Below are positions 49,699 to 56,626 of a DNA stretch of 56,626 nt, one piece after another (position 1 is the stretch's first letter; every line of letters begins with the position of its first letter). The position numbers and the translations under genes are program-made. The stretch covers positions 1-56,626 of the forward strand of contig JABYQR010000297.1 of assembly GCA_022592445.1 (NCBI GenBank), written 5' to 3'. This stretch comes from Cytidiella melzeri (lineage: Eukaryota > Basidiomycota > Agaricomycetes > Polyporales > Irpicaceae). The notes beneath the pieces were generated by a model. It did no database searches, was not told the origin of the DNA, and saw only the letters and a list, made by a program, of their open reading frames with translations.

Positions 49699-50880
49699 AT
49701 GGCTCATACTCAGACTCCCAAAACTACCAAACAAGATAGCACCGCTAATAAGGGTAGGCCAATGCCGAAGGCTAAAGTGAGTGAATTCATATGTTATGTC
49801 AAAATCCAAATGATAACACTGATACACTGTACAGGCAAAGAATCAAGTGGTGCTCAGTCCAAAGCATCAAGCGCAGCACAATCCCAATCGGGCATGCCGC
49901 CTATTGATGCTGTCACACAAAATCTAGCTGCAAGTTCTCCTGCAGTTGCACCACAACTGGCGGACAATTTGAGCTCAGCTGCTGACAACATGGCTCAAGG
50001 TGTGACATTGGATAGCCATGGCAAAGACCGTAGTGAGTGGAAGTGCTTTAGCTAACCAGCTTATCGCCGTAGTACTCATGCCAATACATATATTATTTAG
50101 ATGGGCCCGAAAACGGTGCAACCAATGCCAATATCTTACAGGTCATAGATTTGAGCTTGCTTGCGGAACAATTCCATGTGTTACAGGGTAAGTTGTTCCT
50201 GCAGCTTCAAGTCTAAATTATTGTTGACGTCAATGTTGTTGCTGCCCCTGGCAGCTCAACTACAACAGGCCCAGGCAGCGCAAGCTCGAGTCAAAGCCCA
50301 GCTTGCCGCAGCACAACAGAATTCCATCCACAACATCATGGTACCTCATCATGGTCCACCTGCTCCAGTGCCTAATGGCTCTATCCCGAAGCCCAAGGGC
50401 AGTGCAGGTGGCGGCGCGAAGAAAGGCTACAAGCTGCAAGATGCAATGGGCTTGGGTGAAGCCAATGAGGATATTACATACAAAAACATCTTGGTAAGTA
50501 ATCATCACTACATCTCTTCCACCTGTTGTGACTATGATTGCATATGCCACTGTTCACGCAGTAGTGCTTGCTGCCCATGTCCCACCCCTTACACTGTACA
50601 ATGACCTCACACCACAGCAGCTCTCGGTCATGCTGGCTGCTGTACGTCTGTTCTTCACTGTACACAAGTCAACCTGCTCATTTACCTGAAGGCCTGTAAG
50701 GAGCAATTGTACCTAGCTCAGTTTGCTCTGGACTGGGCTACCACTGCAATGATGAAACAGTACATGCAGAGTCGCTGTGCCCAATACTAGAAAAAGGACA
50801 AGCTGTTGGCTGCCCATGCAGCGGCAGACAAGGCAGGAGAAGAGAACCTTGAAGATCTCTATGGTGAGGATTGCGAGTAA
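49699..50880 (+). pseudogene. Uncharacterised Ala/Gln-rich ORF, divergent from Plavaka, broken
   Basis: Starts MAHTQTPKTTKQDSTANKGR. Later open segments: AAQSQSGMPPIDAVTQNLAA, ILQVIDLSLLAEQFHVLQ, a Gln/Ala coiled-coil-like stretch (QLQQAQAAQARVKAQLAAAQ) and GYKLQDAMGLGEANEDITYK. Splice-like sites separate them, but phases do not all agree, and stops appear after 50680. It starts 184 bp from the transposase N-terminus on the other strand, so it may be a second transposon gene or an unrelated relic. No family recognised. Confidence 0.4.
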
Positions 50881-50999
50881 CAGTATGGCTTGGGGCTTTG
50901 AGGTGATGTGACGCGCAAAATGGCATTCTTGACTTCTAACTGGTCGTGGCCACTGGTATTCTTGTGTACAAGTATATCTCTTGATGTGTATTCAATGAC

Positions 51000-51473
51000 A
51001 TGCATGGCCTGTGGCAGCCGCTTAAACTGATACCATCCTGTTTCTCTAAAATTCCGAGGTCTTTCTGTATATTATTGGGAGGAGGTTTCAACCTCTTGCT
51101 GGACATCCACAAGAAGGTCTATCCTGAAATAGCACAAGGCCAGTTCTTTGCAAAGGAGAAGGACACATCCACACCTATGGAGGTGGACGCTGCAGACAAG
51201 AAGAAGAAGAAGAAGAAGAAGAAGAAGAAGAAGAAGAATGAGAATTGGAACAAGGGCAAGGGCAAAGAGGTGAATTCAACTGAAAAGTCGGAGAAGTTCT
51301 GCCATATCCATAAGTCCAAAGGACATAATACGGATGAGTGCAACCTCAACAGCCTGAAGAAGAAGCCCGATGAGAAGAAGAGGGATGGGAAGAAGGATGG
51401 AAAGTCTTTGGCACCAAAGAAGATTTGGGCAGCAGACCTGAAGCGCAACGCATTCCCACAAGTGGCCACCTGA
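51000..51473 (+). pseudogene. Gag-like retroelement fragment with a polylysine (AAG)n tract
   Basis: The open frame contains AQGQFFAKEKDTSTPMEVDA, an (AAG) repeat coding 13 lysines (51199-51237), then FCHIHKSKGHNTDECNLN. The last is a C-x2-H-x4-H-x4-C arrangement like the knuckle of retrotransposon Gag proteins. No gag capsid domain or downstream pol was found in phase. Confidence 0.45.
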
Positions 51474-51559
51474 GAAATGTGTCACAACCTTGCAGAGATT
51501 GGGCTGAAGGGATGTGTACGTCATTGGACGCCGCTCCTGTCTGTAGCTCATAAGAAGAA

Positions 51560-51998
51560 GCAGAAGTGGTGGGCTGGTGAAGAGTTATTGTGTGAGGGAC
51601 AGCGTTATTATCACTGTGATTGTCAACTGAAGGTTGTTTGGAAGGAGTGATATCTTTACAGTACGGGAAATGAGTCTCGTCCAATACTGCACTGCAAGCA
51701 ATAACAATTTGCGGTTTAGCCCAGAATAGGTAACCTTTTACATCCAAGTTCATATCCAGAGAATATCATAGGAGTTGTTTTTGGGGACAAACTTGTTCTG
51801 ACAACTCTTGATTGGTACATGGACGTATGCACAACATCCAAATACACCAAGCACGGAGATATCTGGTTTAATACCCAGAAAACTCTCTATAGGTGTCTGC
51901 CAGTTTAGTTGTATGTTAGATAGATGGTTGTTTGAATATACTACTGTTTTGCAAGTCAGCTTGCGGAAACCATCTGATAACCCAGCTTGCTGACACAA
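51560..51998 (-). pseudogene. Ty1/copia integrase C-terminal fragment
   Basis: Minus frames read NWQTPIESFLGIKPDISVLG, VFGCCAYVHVP and FVPKNNSYDILWI, then NLDVKGYLFW and IVIACSAVLDETHFPY. This is the region after the copia integrase core, where family members read like TPYE..G.KPD.SHLRVFGC.AYVH and later V..S.DV.FDE..FP. It is a short, isolated, decayed relic. Confidence 0.7.
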
Positions 51999-53155
51999 TG
52001 CTTTGGCTTGATATTACATGTTAAGACCAACTATTGTCAAGAGACAAGTTGTCAAGTCAAAACTCCTTGGTGTAACTACACACAAAGTCGAATGATGGTT
52101 TAGGCCATGTGGTCGCTGTCAAGCACAATGGCAGACAGATGATGAATCGAGAGAAGGAATATTGATACAAAGTGGATAGACTGAGGTTCTAACCCCATCT
52201 CTACTGGCTATTTATACATGTTGACCCAACTACTTTGGGATTAGACTGACGTAGTGGTAACAAATCAAAGAAACAGGCAAGGAGAACAATAGACAAGTAA
52301 CAATAGCTACTCTGGCAAGCCAATAGGAGAGAAGACCATCAAGGCGCAAGAACAAGGAATCAATAGAAAAGGGATTGCAGCCGAGACAGGGTTAGACAGG
52401 GACGGACCAGATGGAACAGTAATAGAGGTACAGAAGGGCTGAGGGTGGAACCAAGGCAACAGTAACCAATTGGAGTTAGGTCCAAGGTTTCGATGGAAAC
52501 AAGAAGGAAACTGATGACTTCATAGTCTGTGTTGAACGAAGGGAATGGGGATCAAGGAATGAGAGAGGAGAGACAAGTTGGATCGTCAAGGCAAGGGTAA
52601 AGAGAGTAGCTAGTTGCTAGGATGATCAAATAAGTAAAGAAGAATAATAGGGTGTGAAGACCACTTGTAACATCACAGTTCCTCTGCAATGCAATGACAA
52701 AGTCCTTCAACCATGGTAATATTGCTACTGCCGGTGAAACACTAACAACCACCCTGGACACAAAAAGGGGGCCAGGAACGAGCACACCAGACCTCTTAGA
52801 GGCAATCACGTGAGCGAGTTGTGTGTAGTTGTGTGTGTAAAGTGTGCAAGTGGGTCAAAGAGTCCTAAACTTCACTAAGGATAGCAAGAAGGTGATCGCA
52901 AGTAGCGACGAGTGTAGCCAAGAGGCTTTTTAGAAGTAGCGCGAGTGAACGAGCTTTGCGTAATGCAAGGAGATAGACAAAAGACACAAACGCGAACACG
53001 GGCACAAGACAAGAAAGGAACGCAGTAAATGCGGACACTACAAAAGTAAAGCTCGAACAAACGCGACACAGTGAAAGAAAGAACGCGACGCAGTAACTCA
53101 ATAAAGAACGCAGTATATAACGCAACACAAAGAAACTCTTCTTTCTCGGGGACAC
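51999..53155. other. Anonymous repeat-like DNA
   Basis: No gene recognised. On the minus strand 52230 to 52018 resembles the 3' half of an LTR: a TATA box (TATAAATAG near 52213) and an end reading GGTCTTAACA beside the copia fragment. The other LTR border was not found. 52865-53155 has a chance minus ORF only. Confidence 0.3.
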
Positions 53156-53549
53156 CTACTGATCAGGAACAGGAATCCTTCCTGCAACGTACTCGGACTC
53201 TCTGTGTTGGCAGATCACAGCAAATGTGCCGGGGTGGGTAGCGCACGCGCAAACTACGAGATGCGCGATGTGGGGCAGTAGTATCTTGATGACATTGGTC
53301 TTGCACTCGGGGTTGTATGGGCGGTTGTAGGAGCAGGTGATCAGGTTGCAGTCAAGGTGTGGATCAACAGCGTAGACGTGAGGCTCGCAGTTCTCGCAAG
53401 GCTGGGCCCGGGGTGTTTTGGATGTGGAAGTCGTTGGGGTCCTCGTATAGCTCAAACGGAAGCGGTATCAACCTGATTTGTTTGTGGGGACGAGCGATAG
53501 TGTGGCGTGGCGGGTTGTCGTAGTCTATCTCGGAGTCTTGATAGGACTC
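53156..53549 (-). pseudogene. Cys-rich uncharacterised ORF, truncated by an LTR insertion
   Basis: Two minus frames join by a one-base shift near 53410, in a run of A and C residues. Upstream: DSEIDYDNPPRHTIARPHKQ and LIPLPFELYEDPNDFH. Downstream: CENCEPHVYAVDPHLDCNLI, TCSYNRPYNPECKTNVIKIL and HIAHLVVCACATHP. The cysteine spacing suggests a metal-binding protein. The 5' end is cut at 53549 where the LTR begins. Family not recognised; it could belong to an older transposon. Confidence 0.4.
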
Positions 53550-54252
53550 TGTCACAGATTTTCAATGTTTCTACAAGACTTGCCTTACCAGGCAACGGTA
53601 TTATTGGGGATATTTCAGCGCTTATCCAGCGCTTATCCGGCGTCTATTTAGGCGCTTATCTGGCGCTTATCAGGCGCCTATTCCGGCGCTTATTCTCAGT
53701 GCCTATCAATTGATGCGCTGATGCGCCTTCTGTCTCTGATGCGCTGATGCGCTCCTTTCCTTATCTGTGTATCACATGATAGAACTCTCTGGAACATTGT
53801 GGAACTTGCTGGAACTATGATGTCATAGTATAGAACATTTCATTAGATGATGTCATAGTCCATAGAACCTTCTGGAAAAGTCTAGCCTTGTCTTAGAACA
53901 AGCTAGAACAAGTCTAGCCTTGGAGCTGGGTCATGGGGTCAGGTCATGGGGACAATTGCTATTGGTTGATTATTGAAGTGGCACCACTAGGGCATAGGGC
54001 ATGTTTAGTAAGGTAGATTACTTCGCTTACTCATGTAGGTATTAGGGGTCTTAGGGTAGTACCTGGGGTCCTCCCCTTCATGTATATATAGAGGCACTCC
54101 TGAGGGCATATTCCCTCAGTCTTATCCACTCTGTTGAACCAGGACTACTCAGTACCCACCAGTACTTCGCTCACCACCACTCTTACTCTCTATCTCACCA
54201 CATCCCCCTCAAGTTAACCAACTTATCTGGTGAGTGTAGCATTACTGTTACA
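53550..54252 (+). repeat. 5' LTR of retrotransposon copy 3 (703 bp)
   Basis: Starts TGTCACAG and ends CTGTTACA, a near-perfect terminal inverted repeat. A TATA box, TGTATATATAG, lies at about 54082-54092, followed by a CT/CA-rich stretch typical of a transcription start. TGGATAAGACTGCCC, starting 3 bp after the LTR, is a possible primer-binding site for an unidentified tRNA. The bases before the LTR are GACTC. Confidence 0.8.
53610..53755 (+). repeat. Short tandem GCGCTTAT(C) repeats in the LTR U3
   Basis: At least six imperfect copies of GGCGCTTATC, about 11-17 bp apart, followed by two GATGCGCTGATGCGC units. These may be binding-site arrays or slippage products. Confidence 0.75.
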
Positions 54253-54832
54253 TTTGGATAAGACTGCCCTTACTCCCTCACGTCTTTGGACGTGCTGGAG
54301 GTTTCTTTCCCCTTTCTTCTAGGTCTTGTGCCTGTGCGTGGGCCTCTCTACAAATCCTCTAGAAATAGAGGTAACCGGACCATAGGCTCTAAGTGGTAGT
54401 CGTGTCTAGGCCTTGCCTTGATGCGCACAACTTGAATCACCCTCTCACCCGACGCTCCTAGAGCTGATCAAAGCAGGGGTTGGCAGTATGCCAACATGAT
54501 GAAAGTGTGCCTCCCCACAGGCGATAGTGGAGTCTGGTGTCAGACAGCTCGTTATAAGAGCTAGACAACAGAACTAGAAACCCATGAGTGCCTAGGCACG
54601 TAGACGGGTAACTTGTTCTGACCGGACTTAGGGTCAGTGTAATACTGATCTGCCAACCATTTGCCACATGGGTGGAACCATGACGGAGATCCTTACACCA
54701 CCGGACCTGGAGAGAGAGTCCAGGCCGACGCCGGCACTACCCCACGCACACACAGGACCTCTCCTTTATGGAGATTTGTTCCGCACATCACTGAGCTGTC
54801 AAGCTCATCACGCATTGTCACACACAGTCACC

Positions 54833-55612
54833 ATGCCCATTTCCCGCTTCATTGCTGCTAAGTCTGGTCGCAAGACCCCTTACTCCATCCCCGTCCGCAA
54901 CGAAGTCACCGGACTCCAGGAACGTCTTACCGTCTCCAAGGAGACTCTTGACAAGTTCAAGGATGCTGGCAAGCCTCGCCGGCTCAAGTACCCTGACAAC
55001 AAGCCCCTCATTAAGAGGATCGACCTCGAGGATCAGGCTCGTACAACCATCAAGCATGAGGAGGACCAGGATCGTATGAGAAAGGTCTCCAACCTTATGT
55101 CTCAGCTCAGCCTTCTCGACAGGATTGAGAAGCAGGAGAAGGAAAAGGCTGACAAGCTTACCCTTCTCCAGCGTATCGAAGAGCGCAACCAACGCGCTTA
55201 CATTCCTACTCCCTCTCCTCTTCCCGCCACCCTTCACTTCCGTAAAACGAAGCTTATGCTTCGTCAACAGGAATTCGAACCAATGGTCACGGCAGCTTGA
55301 CAACGGCTTGAGCCTGTGCTCAAGAAGTTGGATGCATCTTTCGCGAGTGGTGGGCAATCTTCTAGCCACCAGCTCAACACTTGTCAAGAAAAAGCACAGC
55401 TGCTGATCGGTCGTGTCTTCATGATTGAACAATGGTTCAAGGAGAATCACACGGACAAGATGTCGAATAGGGAATGGAGAATGCTGAAAAAGGACTTGAA
55501 GAGTTTAGGTAGAATAAGTTTTGTGGATATTCATCAGAGATGGGGGTATATCTTAGAGCTACTAGAAGGGCTGTTTGACATGAACACCTTTGTATATGCG
55601 GAAATGAAATAA
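54833..55612 (+). pseudogene. Pre-gag ORF of retrotransposon copy 3, one internal TGA
   Basis: 259 residues from MPISRFIAAKSGRKTPYSIP to VYAEMK, in one frame with a single TGA at 55298-55300. The N-terminal half is charged and helical (EDQDRMRKVSNLMSQLSLLD), a Pro-rich linker (YIPTPSPLPATLHF) follows, and the C-terminal half contains NREWRMLKKDLKSLGRISFV. Architecture, position and the REW signature match the pre-gag ORF of the chromovirus at 6431-7126. The frame is also open upstream to 54668. Function unknown. Confidence 0.65.
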
Positions 55613-55782
55613 AATGTATGGGCTGACAAGCCTCATTTTACTCGGTGACAACTTCCTGAAAAGGATTTAATGTGTGAAAACAACTCTGACAAGAGTTCAA
55701 TGTGTGAAAAGTGGTGTTTCTCTTCTTCTTATACTAGAAATAGTATTTCGCTTATCCTTTGCTAACTAAGAAATTAGAAGCA

Positions 55783-56626
55783 ATGGCCTCCCAATCTAAC
55801 GCCGGATCCAACGCTGCCGCTGCTGCCGCCAACCTCACCCACTCTGTTCTTTTTGGGAAAATCACTCCCATCGTCTATAACCCTTCGGTTGAAAACTTCG
55901 AGCAGCACATATTCCACGGCCTCAATATAGCCCAAAGGGCTTTCACCCGCACTGTTGAGGGAGAAGCAACAACTGCTATCCTTTATTATATGATGAATCA
56001 AATGGTTCTCATTTGGAACAATCAGTTGTCATTGCTGGAGGATAACCTCCAGCAATACGTCGATAAGGTCGCTCAAGACCTATACTCACAATGTGCTGCA
56101 GACACACAAGTCCAGCGAATGGACACTGACCTCGATATGGTCAAGACGACAATCACTAACGTGGTCAATCAGATCAACCAGCTTCCCCTGTCTCAAGGAC
56201 AAGGAGGATCCTTGCGCCAGCCTAAGATTGGCGAACCCCCTGAGTTCAACGGTACCAATGGCAAGGTCAAGTTCAACGAGTGGTTGAACAAGATCTCTCT
56301 GTGGCTTGTCCACGAGAACGTTGCTACTGACAGGCAACATATTGCCGTCGCGATGAACCGGCTCTCAGGCGCGGCGGCTCAATACATGGAGCCGTGGATC
56401 AAGAAGCTCACGAAGGGTCAGACGATTTGAACGTGGGAAGAGTTCGAAAATGAGCTCAAGGTACAATACGGTCAACGGGACAACAAGGAGGGCGCTCGAA
56501 AGGACTTAACGCCTTGTTCAACAATACAGATTTGGCACACAAGAACTTTGTCAAGTATGCGGAATGCTTCCGTACGCTTGGCAGGCTTTCTGGATATGAG
56601 GACGACTTGCTAATTCACAAGCTCAA
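55783..56626 (+). pseudogene. Gag of retrotransposon copy 3, 3'-partial and broken
   Basis: Starts MASQSNAGSNAAAAAANLTH. A coiled-coil-like middle follows, then the retrotransposon gag domain QPKIGEPPEFNGTNGKVKFN, EWLNKISLW and SGAAAQYMEPWIKK. A TGA at 56428-56430 interrupts; the frame continues TWEEFENELKVQYGQRDNKE, and after a one-base shift near 56505 it reads NTDLAHKNFVKYAECFRTLG to the window end. PNEG/Ty3-type gag by arrangement. Confidence 0.8.

Larger units (their letters stand above)
53550..56626 (+). mobile_element. LTR retrotransposon copy 3 (Ty3-like), 5' part
   Basis: 5' LTR, a leader of about 580 bp, a pre-gag ORF and a gag ORF; pol lies beyond the window. The LTR/pre-gag/gag order is the same as in chromovirus copy 2 but the sequences are clearly different, so this is another family. 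In-frame TGA codons at 55298 and 56428 and a frame break near 56505 show decay. Confidence 0.8.

Overview
The window looks like nuclear DNA of a mushroom-forming basidiomycete (Agaricomycetes). Evidence: host genes are split by many 46-90 nt introns; DUF6533 and DUF6534 membrane-protein genes are present, families expanded in these fungi; a Plavaka-type (CACTA-like) transposase relic and Ty3 chromovirus elements are present; and there is a methanol/alcohol-oxidase-type GMC flavoenzyme. All exon models were spliced by eye and checked for reading phase; none has transcript support.

Layout. 1-10435 is a nest of retrotransposons: a Ty1/copia element (minus, 8029-10435) is interrupted by a Ty3 chromovirus (minus, 5916-8028), whose gag is interrupted by a second copy of the same family (plus, 1-5915). 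10436-13079 is mostly anonymous, with one small three-exon gene for a 64-residue cysteine/isoleucine-rich protein (11526-11838). 13080-19160 is a large imperfect palindrome: two arms of about 2.6-2.7 kb around a 759-bp spacer, each carrying a DUF6533-type multi-pass membrane protein gene, tail to tail. 19432-37371 is the housekeeping block: ornithine carbamoyltransferase (-), a DUF6534 membrane protein with micro-exons (-), alcohol-oxidase-type GMC oxidoreductase (-), septin Cdc12 (+), methionyl-tRNA synthetase (-), ribosomal protein uS10/RPS20 (+) and a forkhead transcription factor (-). 37372-40253 is repeat-rich and rearranged (CT-rich tandem repeats, a broken short-chain dehydrogenase fragment, three copies of a short dispersed motif). 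Then come THG1 (tRNA-His guanylyltransferase, minus, lacking its usual C-terminus), an acidic uncharacterised protein (+) and the SAGA deubiquitinase UBP8 (-). 44930-56626 is again transposon territory: a decayed Plavaka transposon (-), gag-like and copia fragments, and the 5' part of a third LTR retrotransposon (plus, 53550 to the window end).

How it fits together. The host genes are not a pathway cluster; they are ordinary scattered functions (arginine synthesis, translation, septum formation, chromatin regulation, alcohol oxidation). The most unusual observations are (i) an extra ORF between the 5' LTR and gag in two different LTR retrotransposon families, sharing a REW...IG(K/R)(V/I)SF-like signature; (ii) the large gene-bearing palindrome; (iii) nonsense codons in otherwise open transposon frames that are mostly TGA, as expected from CGA to TGA decay; (iv) four GC-AG introns in host genes, one of which is GT-AG in the duplicate gene copy; and (v) a run of 6, 12 and 14 nt micro-exons. 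No rRNA, tRNA or CRISPR array was recognised.
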